Assembly (NCBI GenBank): GCA_033064195.1
Contig: JARBJD010000329.1
Location: 1-64,000, forward strand
DNA: 64,000 bases
Source of the DNA: Blattamonas nauphoetae
Taxonomy: Eukaryota > Preaxostyla > Oxymonadida
Reading direction: 5' to 3'
Position numbers and translations under genes: made by a program
The notes under the pieces: generated by a model
The model's input: the letters and a program-made list of their open reading frames with translations, nothing else
What the model was told of the DNA's origin: nothing
Databases searched by the model: none
Part shown: in pieces, positions 44,801-56,405 of the stretch
Layout of the letters: each line of letters opens with the position of its first letter
Position numbering within the stretch: the stretch's first letter is position 1

Positions 44801-47800
44801 GGTGAGTGTGACTGGAGAAGAGAAAATGATTCTCAAGAGGCAAGTCGAATGAGATCGAATGTTTTGGAACCGACACTCACTGAGGATGAAATCCCCCTTC
44901 TGCGATGAGGTCAGACGAACAACTGGCTCACCGAACGACAATCGGTCGAAAATGCAGTTTGAGAGTGAGAATTGGTGGCATGAGGGAGCAGAAATGAGAG
45001 ACGATTGAAAAGCCAGTGGCAAGTCTCTGTTGAACGTCGTGGTGACATAGCTTGAGTGAAAGAAACTGTTCTCGATAAAGACTGGTGGTTTGGAGAACGA
45101 TGAGACAGATGTGATGAAGAAAAGCAGTTCATTCAGCTTGAGCACAGAGCCATCTTGAACGACAAGAAATTGGAGATCGCTTCCCTTGTCTGAGGACGTC
45201 AGATAGACGATCAGCGAAGACAACACAGCCGTTGTGGATCGGAAGGAGAAGATGAAACTGGTTGGAGTGTCGAGTGGCGGTGAGATAATGGTATCTCCAG
45301 ACTCTCCTTCGATTTTCACCTGTCTGTTGAAGAGGACGATGCCTTCCCCCTGCACGGAGTGTGGTAGTGTTACCGTGGTGTGCTGTTTGTACTGCGACAA
45401 TGACACACTCCACTGGATTGTTTTGCACGGTGATATTGCTGATCCACATGACAACGAGTCTTCTCCATGTGGCGAGCAGATGACACGCAGTGGTGGATCT
45501 TCTCGAACAATTACTTCCTGATTGGTTTCGTCACACCATCCAAGCGGCCCGATCACGGAGAGAGACATCCTCGACGGCATGTTGAGCAATCGTCTCTTGT
45601 TCAGAAAGCGAACGATGAGAGGAGTATCAGCAGAGTCAGACAAGAAAGTAGCATCGTCGCAAATGAAGTAGAACGCATCATCGTCCTGTGTGGGTTGAGT
45701 AACCAGAATGAGAGGCGATGTTGAACATGTTCCCAGTAAATTAACAAAGGCTCCTGAGAAGTCGAGGCTAAGATGGGTCGAAGGCGACACTCCAAACGAA
45801 AAAAGTGGCACATGAAATGTTGAATTCGTGATGGAGATATGGCTGAGGAGCAGCTGAGAGAGTGTTGTGATCGAGAAGATGGGCGAATGGAACACACAAT
45901 CCTTGATTAACGTCTGCGCAAGGGCGATCTGCTGACAGTTCTCGCCCCTGATAAATGGATGCGGTGAGTCCAGAACGATTCCGGAGAGTGTGAACATCAT
46001 CTGCAATGATGTGACGTGTTGAAAGTGGACGTATTCACGTGATGGTGAGAGCAACGGTGTGAAATCGTTTGTTGACAGAATAAACATGTTCGGATTCTCC
46101 ATTCTGATGAATGGAGATGTGAATGAGTTTTGAGCGAGATCGGTGAACGTGCATTTCGTTATGGAAACAGTCCCTGTTTCGACAACTATGAGAGGTGTTG
46201 GGTTGAGTCTGTGGAAGTTCAGTAAGTTAAACGTCCAAGAATTGATCGAGTTGAGGTGAAAGAGAACCGAATCGATTGCTACAACAGTTGGTACTGTGTC
46301 CGTCGAGCTAGAACTGATTATCATGTTCGGGACTGAAAAATGACAAGTGCAAAAAATGAAAAACAGAAAAGGAACGACAGGTGCATACTTGATGAGACTA
46401 TCTCTCCACTATGATGATTCCCCGACAAAAGATAGAGAGTTGAGATGTTCAGGAACATTGTTGTGTTCAGTCCGCCAACGAGCGTTCGACAAAGTCTTGT
46501 CAGCTGACATTCAGAATCGTTTCCCATTTCCGAGATGTAGATTGGGAACACTGTCGACGAGAAGAAGGATTCAAATGTGAGGGATGGGAAAAGTTTGGAT
46601 GTCACTGAACAGAAGGCATCCTTTGGTGTGAGAGAATGAAGCGAGAAGTTCGGGATTGATTGTAGTGACTGGGGATATGATTGAAAAGTGATGTCACATC
46701 CATCATGGTCCGGAGTGTTCACAAAGAACAGGCAGGACGAGAAAAGAGAGGAAGAATCGGACTCGACAAAGACGAGGCTCACATCAACCCCCTCCGCGAT
46801 GAAGGACGACATCATGACGAGATGGCCCGTGCCGTGAGCGAGATGGAGAGATGCACCTCCCTTTTGGGATGAACAGTTCAAACAAAGAGACTGTTGAAAG
46901 AAAGACGCCACTGTACGGTAGAGAACACCTCCTCCGTGCTTGTTCGAGTGCGATCGTTCAAAACGGGATGCGGTGATGAATGCTCCTGCTCCTGTCGCAC
47001 ACAGACAGCCTCCATCCCCTTCTGCGATGGAATTGTCGAACGTTGTCATCGAAATATGAATGGTTCCTCCGGAAAAGAAGATAGATCCTCCATCGCTTCC
47101 ACTTTTCGACGTGGAAAACGTGCACTTCGAGATGACGGCTTTTTCGCAGAGTAATATCATTGAACCGCCATTTCTTCCCGAAGAACAACTTAGAAATGAA
47201 GTATTGACCACTTCAAGTGCATTATGACTGAAGAAGACCCCGCCCCCATCGGCCACACTTGAGCAGTTTTCGAACCGACAATTCTGGATCCGGCAATCTT
47301 CGTCCAAGATTTGTGAGGTTGTGAATGTGATATTTTCAATGGTGCGCTGGTTGGAACGAAATGTGGAATTCAGATATCGGAATGTTTGAGGCTTGGAGTT
47401 CGAGTCGACGAGTGTTCCATCCAGGAGATTTGCAGTGTGTGATAAAACAAGAGACACAAAAGACAAAGAAAACAGAGAGTTACAGGATGATATAGGGGGT
47501 ATGGAGGATGTTGAGGAAATATTCGAGAAAGATGATGAAGAACAAGAGATGGAGGAGTGTGAACAGGAAGGAAGAAATGGAGTGGAAAAGATGAAGGATG
47601 AGATCTGACTAAAATCAAAACAGATTGAACTTTCTACACTTTCTGGGTGGAGAAGAGAGGCAAGATAGCCAGAACACGAGCGAAGGCAGATGTTGCGACA
47701 TGTCACAGAGCTATGCCGACAATGTATGAGTGAAACTGTATGTTTGAAATTGACAAAAGAATCAGAAAATATCAAATTGGATTGGTTCGAAAGAAGAAAG

Positions 47801-48120
47801 AATGGAGAAGAAACGGAGAGGGACACTGACGAAAAGATGAAGGATGAATTTGAAAGGAGGAATGATGAAGAGGCTTTATAAAAGGAAAAATGTGATTTAC
47901 ACGTGCTGGAAAGAGAGAATAGGGAATTGGATAGAGAAATATTGTTTTGTAAAAGAACTGACGATGATGTAACCGTTCCTTCAAAAAAGTGCGATGAGGA
48001 TGGAGATTGTGATGAAAATAGTATGGAAGCACTGGGTACAAGCATTGTATATGACAAAGACGGATGTGAATGAAATTTTGATTCAATTGTTGAGAAGAAA
48101 AGAACTGTTAAGAAAATCAT
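41879..48120 (-). CDS. Giant beta-helix type I membrane surface protein
   Basis: Two exons, 48120-46389 and 46332-41879, separated by a 56-bp GTATGC...TTTCAG intron. Splicing restores one frame of 2,061 residues (EIVSSIPNMIISSSS across the junction). The start is a signal peptide (MIFLTVLFFSTIES). The ectodomain is beta-helix throughout, with GGGVFF, GGSMILL and GGSIFFSG turns near the N-terminus. It contains repeated CGxxxxPCKT/CxTL boxes (CGSAISPCKTI, CMSAGTESCQTL, CGDQSQPCRTP), each opening a new block. A membrane helix (TFIVVGVVAGLLLVFLLSIV) precedes a 95-residue acidic cytoplasmic tail with tyrosine and serine clusters (VYQFYDFDD, SPSETSDSED). There is no kinase-like domain. It is the longest intact member of the family here. 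The tail could be a docking or endocytosis signal; that is a guess. Confidence 0.8.
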
Positions 48121-48311
48121 GAGTATATTTCCTGAAGCTCGAAGTAAGAGCCGTGAAAGAGAGAAATTGGATGACTTTGGATCAGGCGGCACCCAGAAGA
48201 GAGAATCGGTGAAACGATTCAGTTCAGTTCAATTCTCAAAAAGAAAACTATGCATTGATCAAGGATCAAGGTTACCTCGGGGTTCAGCCCAAGAGGCATG
48301 TAATTGAAGCA

Positions 48312-49334
48312 ATGAAATGCTGTCGACGATCAAGATCAAAACCTAGTCAACACGCCATCACAGATAATACTTCACTAAATCAAGAAGAACGCTTTTCACA
48401 ACTCTTCGATCTCAGCACAGTCGGATCGCAACTGTTACAATTGTTACAGGAGATTCAAAATACCCAGCCAACCTCTGTCCCAACTGAAAATAACGATTCT
48501 AATCCCATTGAAACAACAACACAACTCTGCTTACTACTAAAACAAATGCACGAAACTTCGGTGCACAATTATTCGTCAATACGTTCTCCTGTAATCAATT
48601 TATTCCCAACTCCAGAAAGAAATGGGAGAGAATTCTTTAATTTTCTCCTTGATTGTTATAATCTCGAAAACCCCACTCTGAAACTGTTCATCCTCATTAT
48701 CGTGAATACTATTTTCAAACGTGGTCCCCCTCGTCACATGTTCTTCCTAGTCACCTCACCACTTCTCCATTCAATTCTTTCCGACCACCTCTCTCCCATT
48801 AACAGACAAATCCTCTCCAGAGATTTCGCTGGTGTCTGCACCTTTTTGAACGACACTACCCATCTTGTTACCCTTCGGTCAGGATATCTTGATGATTACT
48901 ATTACGAGCCTCCCATTTCTTTCATCGCCCATACTCTCGTTCAGTGTGTTTTCCTCGGCCTTGAAGAACCGTTCCTCCAATTCCTCAGAGAGGGTATCGC
49001 AGAAGACAATTCATCACCAAGCACATATCATACACTTTTGACCCGCTTAATCAAAATTGCACCAGAAGACAGCTTGGCGTGCTCATTTTTCATCAGTGTT
49101 AATCTGGCTGGTGTCATCACGCACGTACTCCTTGAGCTTTCGTCAAAAAACACCTTCCAAATGATCTCGAATCAACTTTGCACAGGATTGACAGCCATTT
49201 GGAAGAGAGACGGAGACTTCAAAGAGGTGAGAAAGCCTTGGAGGAATGAACTTGTCTCCGAAGGATATGAGGATATCATAACTGAGACAAGACCCATTTT
49301 TCCAATCTCACAGATGGTCTTCAGTATTAATTGA
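48312..49334 (+). CDS. Helical hypothetical protein
   Basis: Not recognised. 340 residues from the first ATG (MKCCRRSRSKPSQ), divergent from the giant surface-protein gene with 191 bp between starts. The N-terminal 30 residues are basic and polar. The rest is helical and leucine-rich (LKLFILIIVNTIFKRGPPRH, PISFIAHTLVQCVFLGL), like an ARM/HEAT solenoid. No catalytic or metal-binding motif is visible. The layout of helices recalls the protein at 31,958-32,998. The frame is open upstream of the ATG for a few codons only. Confidence 0.6.
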   Translation: MKCCRRSRSKPSQHAITDNTSLNQEERFSQLFDLSTVGSQLLQLLQEIQNTQPTSVPTENNDSNPIETTTQLCLLLKQMHETSVHNYSSIRSPVINLFPTPERNGREFFNFLLDCYNLENPTLKLFILIIVNTIFKRGPPRHMFFLVTSPLLHSILSDHLSPINRQILSRDFAGVCTFLNDTTHLVTLRSGYLDDYYYEPPISFIAHTLVQCVFLGLEEPFLQFLREGIAEDNSSPSTYHTLLTRLIKIAPEDSLACSFFISVNLAGVITHVLLELSSKNTFQMISNQLCTGLTAIWKRDGDFKEVRKPWRNELVSEGYEDIITETRPIFPISQMVFSIN

Positions 49335-50015
49335 CAAGTTTGGATCGCATCTCAGCTCGTATCTTGTCATCATGCATTGTTCATCCCAGATTGTGATACT
49401 CCCTCACTGTCGGTGCACAGAGTTCGGAAAGATGACTGAATTTAATGGAAAGCATACAACAGTGACGATTCTTTCCTCCGAGTCGAATAAAACTCCTTTA
49501 GATGGACTTCTTTCCGTAGTGTCTCGAAAAATGTGCTCTTTCTTTCATTTAAAACTTATTCTTCATTTCATGGCGGCCATTGAATTGACATATCGAGTCA
49601 AGTCTTGAATGTGTGGATGATAAAAAAAGTTGCCCTCGCCCGGATTTGAACCAGGAACTCAGTTTATCACATGTCCACCAGTTCACAGTGGTTGGGACTA
49701 ATGTGATTCTCGTCCTGTTCCAGGCACTCTTCTTTGTTGAAGAAGAACCTGGAGAGAGAAAATCAATCTTCAGTGGTGTATTGAAATTGATAACTGCGTG
49801 TGACCGTTACACCACGAGGACAGTCAACGAGTAAGTCAAGACATTCCTCTTTCGATCCCTTTCTGTGACAACTGTGGTTTGAGATGGCAAAATGGTCGTT
49901 TAATACCAAGCAAAATTCTAGATGATCAAGAACCATGAATTAAGGGTCACAAATTCAAGAGGTTGCTCAGATTCCATTCAGCATTTCTCGGAACTGAACC
50001 GACCCGCTGATACCC
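49335..50015. other. Spacer holding a tRNA-like Pol III fragment
   Basis: There is no supported protein gene here. The only landmark is the B-box/T-tract unit described separately. The remaining sequence shows no repeats or long frames. Confidence 0.45.
49622..49700 (-). ncRNA. tRNA 3'-half-like sequence with Pol III terminator
   Basis: On the minus strand GGTTCAAATCC (49,652-49,642) is a perfect B box, flanked by a T-stem (CCTGG/CCGGG). It is followed by CGAGGGC and then seven T (49,628-49,622), a Pol III stop. A weak A-box-like TGGTGGACATG lies 28 bases before. No 5' acceptor strand (GCCCTCG) or convincing anticodon arm was found. It is either a tRNA fragment or another Pol III RNA. Confidence 0.35.
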
Positions 50016-53000
50016 ATGTTGAAAAACTATGATAATATTGGAACTACTGCATCCGAATCTGAGAGAAAGAAGATGATTGACCATTTTCGGTTTCTACTTT
50101 CTGATTTCGCCCATGAAAACATTGAGAATGTATGGGAATCATTTGACTCACTGTTAACGTACGTTCACCGTCTGCTTTCATCTTTTTTGAGCCAAAAACC
50201 TCCGATCAGAAATCGAAAATCATGTCACATTTAATGAGCGACAGGACATCCTTGTACAGATTGGTTCACTGCCAACTCAAGACGAGACTCGGGTTTATTC
50301 ATTCATTTTCCCTTCTATCCTTTTCTTCTTTATATCAGCACAAAATAGGCTTCTTCAGAGCAGTCTCTGACATGTGTTTGTTCCGGCATTTTTTCAGATA
50401 TCTAAACCAGTTTTTGGTCGTGATAATTTCCACGCTGTTTTCCACACATCTGGATTGTCGAATCAACTTCTCTCAACCGTAAAAAACGATCACAACAATG
50501 AAAAGGCTCTCGCAGGTCTCCTCACAATCTCGAATCTGGCCCCGATCATTGAACACGAAGAACTCATCGATTTATTTCTCTCTGTGGTGGATCAGTTCTT
50601 TAACACCCCATTAGATACAGTAGATACCGACACTTTGGACAACCCATATTCCCACACCAGATTCCTCAATCTGATTACTTCTGAATTCATGGCCTGTTGC
50701 ATCAGTGGTGCACGCCCAGGAGTGTACAACCATATTTTATCTCGTTTGATGTTGTGTTCATCTCCACGCGCCATCCATCGACCAGAACATTCAAAGATCC
50801 GTCAAACACAAAAGTCTCTCATTGAAATCTCAGAGATCACAGATCAATGCCCAGTTTGCCTCTTTCTGTGATATTCTTGCCGTCCAGGATCCTGTAAAGC
50901 GACTTCGCGCGATTTTCAGATTCTTCGAACATGCCAACGATGATTCTCTGAGAGAGAGTCTGCAATGGCACACAGCGCATTTCCTTCACGGTTTATTCTC
51001 ATTACCGTCATTCTCCACTTCCTCCTCTTTAGCCCACCCTGACATTGTCCCACAACTCCTCTCGGTGAATCCATTTCTGGACTGGATTGTTCACAGAGAC
51101 GATTCTGTGCCGTGTCTGGTATTCCTCATGTCCGCCTTCGCTGTCGGCCCGAATCTCGTCGTCCCTCGCGTCTTCCTCGGTAAACACTCTCCCGTCAATT
51201 CCGATCCAGGTGACGTGTATCCGTTGCAGTATGAAACAGCGATGACAAACTTCCTGTTCCGAGTGGCTGAGCTGTCGCCCTCTCTTCTTCCTGATATCCA
51301 CTCATCCGGAAACACCTTCATCTACAAATTCACTGCAAGACTCGCCATCAACACAGCCCGTGTTGTTTCTTCTGATCCAAACGAGCCACGGTGTCTATGT
51401 TTTGGCAGAGACAATCAGAAATGGATCGCTTTTCTCGCCGCTCAGAAAGAACTGATGAAACCAAGGAAGTATCCCCTCTGGCTCCTCAGCGTGAGTTGTA
51501 TATCATTGATTGTGCTACTAGCTGCGAGCATCGACGATGGCGTGTCTGAAGCAGCTATTTTGTTTTTGTCATCAAAAAGTCAGTTGACGGTTGAGCAGAC
51601 TCGGGCGCTTCTCTTCTCAACTCCAACCACCTTCCCCATCAGCTCAGACTGGCCTCTTCCTGTCTACAACCAACACAACCCGTCACAGAATCCACCACCT
51701 TCACTCTGCGCTGAAGCAGGACGCCTTTTGAGTGAGCGTCGTGACAAACCGGTAAAGTTGGAACCGCAGTACAAACACCCAATCTCAGAAGAGATAGCGA
51801 CACTGTTCGGATCGTGTGTGCTTTATGCGTTGCATTCCAACAGCCCTCTCACCTCCTCTCGTGTTCCATTCTTTGCCGAAGAACTGTGGAACGATGATGA
51901 GCGACAGAGAATTTGGAGCAACGCAACAAACCCCAAAACGGGAGATCATCTTCACACATTCTCATTCGCTTCGATCCCCTGCCCGTCCAGAAGAAATCTG
52001 AAAGAGCGACCCAATTGGAGCGCGATTGAGTTCAGCTCAGCCTGGCTGTTCATTCTCCATAATTTTCCGTTCGTCGTTGGTGAAACAACATGGAGCCATC
52101 TTTCTGGTTTTCAGTCAGAGATAGACTCTTACATCCTTCGTCCCGAGGAACAACAACAGTTTTGGAAGATTGTGATGGATGTTCTGATGAGTCGATCACT
52201 CAACACTCCACTTGACTCGTTCAGAGAACTCCACTGGGTGCTGTCACGTTCATCTCAGCACCGTCGCATTTCGTGGCGGATGGATGAAGAACTCACAATC
52301 CAACCGACGATTCTGCGAGCGAAATTGAAAACGGCAGAGGGAGATGAAAAATGGAATGTGTTTGCTCGACTGTGGGTGTTGAGCCAAGTTTCAGAGGAAG
52401 AGACAGACGAGATGGTGATGTTGGCAGAGACAGATGAACAGCTGCTTCTTGCCCTCTCCTCACCACTCCACAACGACCAACCATTTGAATACCAACCTGC
52501 TGTTGTGATATGCGAACGAAATGTGAGTCGTGTGTTGAAGGCGGCTGGAAGAACAGACAATTTGGAGCTGGCTGGAACGGCCTGGAACACCATCAGGAAT
52601 GGAATTCTGATGGATAGAATTCAATTGTTCAGGAAGGACGAACAAGGGAAGCAAGAAGCGAACAAAGAGATGTCGGATCTGTTTGAGAAAGTGTTGCATG
52701 ACATGTGTGCTGTTCAAAGGAAGGATGTTCCTAAAGGATCAATCGCAAAAGTTGACCCATCCTCATCTTCTCTTCTCAGATCGTGTCTCATCGTGCTTCG
52801 AAGCTGTCTCCAATTCTCAACACTCGATCCTTCTCCATTTCTTCCTGTCCTTGCCTCACTCGCTCTCACAGCCGATCTGCCACTCCTACTTGATCTCCTC
52901 CTCGTGTTTCGAGAAATCGGTGCCCAAACGAAGGACAGTTCGAAACCATTCACACTCTCCTCGTTTATCATCCCCTTCTCTCCTCATGCTAGCGCTCCAT

Positions 53001-53833
53001 CACAACCACATTCTCTCCTGTACATCGTGTCTTCTATAGTAATCGCGGAGGACAATCATTCGTCAGAAGACACTTCGAAAGTCGTGGAATGTTTTGATTA
53101 TTCGCACGACGCCAAACTGGAACTAATCAAGACAAGCTTACACGTTAGTGTGGATCAGTTGAATGCAGCGAAATTGTCATCCTCTCCTAAACGGCCACCA
53201 TTCACCTCCTCATTTCTGTCAACGACTGAACAGACTCCCGAAACGACTTTGCTCATCATCTGGCGTAACCTCAGACAAATTCTGTTCACTGAGGATAAAA
53301 CATCTCTGTTCGAGCAGCATTTCACGCGATTTCTACCTTCTCTTCTTCGCCTGGTTCCACTGACTATCGCTCTCTCGTCTGACCACGATGACGACATCTG
53401 GATTGGATTTCTCTATCTGCCCTCGCTCCATTCTTCCATCCTCCCTCTTCTCGAAATCATCAAACCACTCGATCAGCACGAGTGGGATGCCAATCCGTCC
53501 ATCTCCACTCTCGTTTCACAGCTGGCGTTTCTCCTGATGTATTTCGATCCGTCGATCCCATCTTCTTCTGGTTCGTGGAATCCCTCGAAACTTGTTCCGC
53601 TTCTCAAACCAGGCAAACCGTTTTCTGTCTTCGCATCAAACGCCTCCGACTTCACCACACAGAAATGGGACGGAACTCGACAGCTGCTGACGAGATTCAA
53701 AGAAGAGGGACTGGAGGACAGATGTGAACAATTCGATCTACAGACACTTCACAAACCGTCTACTCAGACAATGAGCACTCTCAGAATACTCGGCTCCAAT
53801 TCTTGGATGCTTCAGCCATATTTTAACTTTTGA
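50016..53833 (+). CDS. Large helical-repeat protein, unknown, several small introns
   Basis: Not recognised. The first exon starts at MLKNYDNIGTTASE and runs to about 50,158. Middle exons lie between 50,200 and 50,820 (ISKPVFGRDNFHAVFHTSG and IIEHEELIDLFLSVVDQFF are clearly coding). The last exon is a single open stretch of about 1,000 codons to 53,833. Several GT-AG introns of 35-60 bp are likely between 50,158 and 50,400, but the joins did not all close by eye. There is also a frame step near 50,830 with no obvious intron. The product would be about 1,200 residues, all helical and leucine-rich like an alpha-solenoid, with no signal, membrane segment or catalytic motif. It lies upstream of the ubiquitin-like and separase genes on the same strand. 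Confidence 0.55.
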
Positions 53834-53875
53834 TTCGTGCGCTGGCCTTGTAGATTCTCTGGTTGGTCCCCTCAT

Positions 53876-54574
53876 ATGAAGCTCCCTGAGGATTGGGACA
53901 TCAGAATTCTCGTTCATGGAATGAAAGTCCGACGGTGGACAACGTCTACCAAAGGCGGCTCTTTCACTAGTCAGGAGCTCAATGTTCCCTTTCATCCTTC
54001 TTTCTTGATCAGAGATCTGGCAAAGCTTTGCGACTTGGGACAACATTTTCTTGTTTGTCATCGGTTCTTGGACGCAGGGAAGACTTTTGCTGAAGAAGGT
54101 TTCGCTCACATTGCGCAACTCTCAGCCTATCCATCATTCGAAGGAGACCCACTTTTCGTTGAGGTCGCTGATGGACATCCAATTCCGATTGATACGAAGG
54201 ATCTCCAAGACAGTGAAGATCTCTCAGGTATTGTAGAAATTATTGCTCCATTCATGAACTGTCCATCCGAATGGATCGTCCTTCAAATCGAAGAACAAAG
54301 AGAGCTTGACCTCATCAAATCGTGGAGAGAACAAAACATCAAGCCTTGGTCAATTCTTCATGCCACATCCCTTCCACCAGGGATTATGCTGATCTTTGTC
54401 AAGACTCCAGATGGCACGACTGTCACCATTCTAGTGGAGAGTTCTGACACGATTGATTCCGTGAAGCAGAAACTTCGAGAGAAAGTAGGCATTTCAGTCG
54501 ATCAACAACGTCTGTTTTGGGCTGGAAGACAACTGGAAGAATCAACTCTTCATCTTCTCTTTCGGCTAAGCTGA
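53876..54574 (+). CDS. Ubiquitin-like fusion protein with shortened ubiquitin fold
   Basis: A frame of 232 residues from the first good ATG ([18 protein letters not shown]), 42 bp after the previous stop; an in-frame ATG at 53,837 would add 13. Residues 1 to about 160 are unrecognised. The C-terminus is a ubiquitin homologue: [34 protein letters not shown] and [15 protein letters not shown] match ubiquitin closely. It then jumps straight to [11 protein letters not shown], so the ubiquitin segment GRTLSDYNIQK is missing. There is no Gly-Gly end, so it cannot be conjugated like ubiquitin. The deletion removes a loop and short helix, and the fold may be compromised. It may be an integral ubiquitin-like domain that docks to ubiquitin receptors, or a decaying gene. 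Confidence 0.6.
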   Translation: MKLPEDWDIRILVHGMKVRRWTTSTKGGSFTSQELNVPFHPSFLIRDLAKLCDLGQHFLVCHRFLDAGKTFAEEGFAHIAQLSAYPSFEGDPLFVEVADGHPIPIDTKDLQDSEDLSGIVEIIAPFMNCPSEWIVLQIEEQRELDLIKSWREQNIKPWSILHATSLPPGIMLIFVKTPDGTTVTILVESSDTIDSVKQKLREKVGISVDQQRLFWAGRQLEESTLHLLFRLS

Positions 54575-54731
54575 ACTCGTCGCACGTTCTCAAAGCATTC
54601 ACTATCAGATGTAAACTTGCATTCACATCTCATCCATCCATTCTTCCTGTTAACAGTTCTGAAAATGTGTGGCTCTTTTGAATCAGAGAATCCACCGAGA
54701 AAAGAACTTGAGATAGATCGATGGGACAACA

Positions 54732-55862
54732 ATGGAACTTCATCACACTCTGAACGAGAACGATGTCGTCATGAAACATGCCAAGGCGCTTGGGAAGGAT
54801 CGATGGTGGGATCTCCGCTCACAGCTCGACCGAGACATGGAAGTGCTCTGCATCCGACTCAGCCGCGTCCTCAGACGAAGCGGAGTGGAGTTGGATTGGG
54901 CGAAACAGAAGTCTTCGGAGGGAGAAGAGGAGTCGGTGATGTTGCGGGATGATGATAGAGACTGCGATGAGACTGATGAGGTTGTGATTGGGAAGAAGAG
55001 GAGCTTGCCTACAATTCCGAGAAACGAAACACAAAAAACACCTCGACGAACGATTGTGCCCTTTTCGACGCCAAGTCCAAAACTGGAGAGGATTGAACCA
55101 GACGAAGATCTCCCGTTGGTCCTGCTCTTCCTCTCACCAGAACTCATCTCGTTCCCGTGGGAGAACACGCGGCAACTGCAGCACAGGTCAGTCACAAGAA
55201 TGACCAGTCTGTCCGTATTCATCACTCGCCTCCAGCAGCTCGAACAGACAACAACGACTCCTCTCTTCTCGTGTCTTCCAACTCACTCAGTCAACGAGGG
55301 AGTTGATCCACAAAGTGTCTGCTGTGTCGTCAATCCAGATGGAAATCTGAATGACTGGTCTCAACTCATCCAACCCCATTTCCTGCCGAGCTGGACACGC
55401 CATATTGACGAACGACCAAAGCATGAACAGTTCAAATCACTTCTCCAGAACCACGATGTTTACTTGTACTGTGGACACGGAGATGGAGAACATCTCTATC
55501 CGATGAATCCCCTCTCCAACCATGCGAGACTGCCGGTCATGATGATGACGGGTTGCAGCAGTGGACAGAGGGCCTTTGATGGAGAATACGATGCGTGGGG
55601 GTAGGTGGATGCGTGTGAGCAGTCGAATGCATCTGCAATTCTCTGCAATCTTTGTGATGTTACTGATGGAGACGAAACTCGTCTCGTTGTGGATCTTCTG
55701 GAAAGGTGGTTGGGAGACGCTCAAGCAAAAAGGAAGTCCCTCCACCAATGTCTGACTCATACAAGGCAGAAATGTCGAGCCAAGTATCTTGTTGGGGCAG
55801 CGATGGTTGCGTATGGATGTCCAATTTTTGTGGCGAATCCAGGACCAAAACATCTTTCTTGA
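54732..55862 (+). CDS. ESP1: Separase-like protease domain with an in-frame TAG
   Basis: Peptidase C50 features in order: WWDLRSQLDRDMEVL, FPWENTRQLQHRSVTRMTSL (family PWE..P.L...SR.PSL), VVNPDGNLNDW, YLYCGHGDGEHLY (catalytic His about residue 249), MMMTGCSSGQ (catalytic Cys about 275), ILCNLCDVTDGDETRLVVDLLERWL, and a C-terminal AKYLVGAAMVAYGCP. Separase cleaves cohesin at anaphase. A TAG at 55,602-55,604 interrupts the frame right after EYDAWG, yet the same frame continues with the conserved DVTDGD segment to 55,862. No GT-AG intron removing the TAG in frame was found. The protein is also short: the usual long N-terminal solenoid is absent. Either this is a damaged or partial copy, or the TAG is a sequencing error. 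Confidence 0.7.
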
Positions 55863-56405
55863 TGGAATCTCTACGTTTTTCATTATTATTTAAGAAACGA
55901 CAGAGTGGGCATCATCTGTCACACCTAATTCTGATTCAAAAAAAGATGACGAGATTCTCTGGATGGGAACATAATACTGCTGAAGGCAGGTGAACAACGA
56001 CATGAAAATTAAGACTTCGGGACTGAATGAAATGAATTGTGCCAGTGATGTGAATGTCAATGTTTGATGGTAGTGAGGTGGATTGCACGAGATGGTGTAG
56101 AGTGAATGTAGAGTGAGGGGTTGAACGGAAATTAGTAGATCATAACGAGAGCAAGGGCTCTGAGCTCGATCAAAACAAGATGAGATGGAGACAGTCAGTG
56201 CCTCCTCGGTGAATAACTAAAACACGCATCAAAACCCACTTTTCGGTTCATCTCAAACCATTCCTGGTCGTTGAAGTGTAACTGAAGAAAATGTCTCGTG
56301 AGATATGTTGGTGACACGGTGTGAATTGACATCTTGGTGTTGATGGACGAGGCCTTCCACAAGAAGAAGAGCAACCTCAATGTGATTGGTTGAGAATATT
56401 GCTCT
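55863..56405. other. Spacer between convergent genes, nothing recognised
   Basis: This lies between the separase end and the receptor-gene stop. I see no reading frame, repeat or RNA feature that can be supported. Confidence 0.45.

Noticed and set aside
46321-48192. Two separate surface-protein genes overlapping at 46,321-46,324
   Set aside because: A 56-bp GT-AG intron joins them in one frame, and only the upstream part has a signal peptide while only the downstream part has a membrane helix.
51494-51524. GTGAGT...CTAG as a 31-bp intron in the helical-repeat gene
   Set aside because: Removal would break a frame that stays open for about 700 further codons.
36507-55604. Reassigned stop codons (TAA, TAG and TGA each occur inside conserved regions)
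   Set aside because: All three also end clearly intact genes in the window, and the internal ones sit in single, otherwise damaged genes. Decay or sequence error is simpler.
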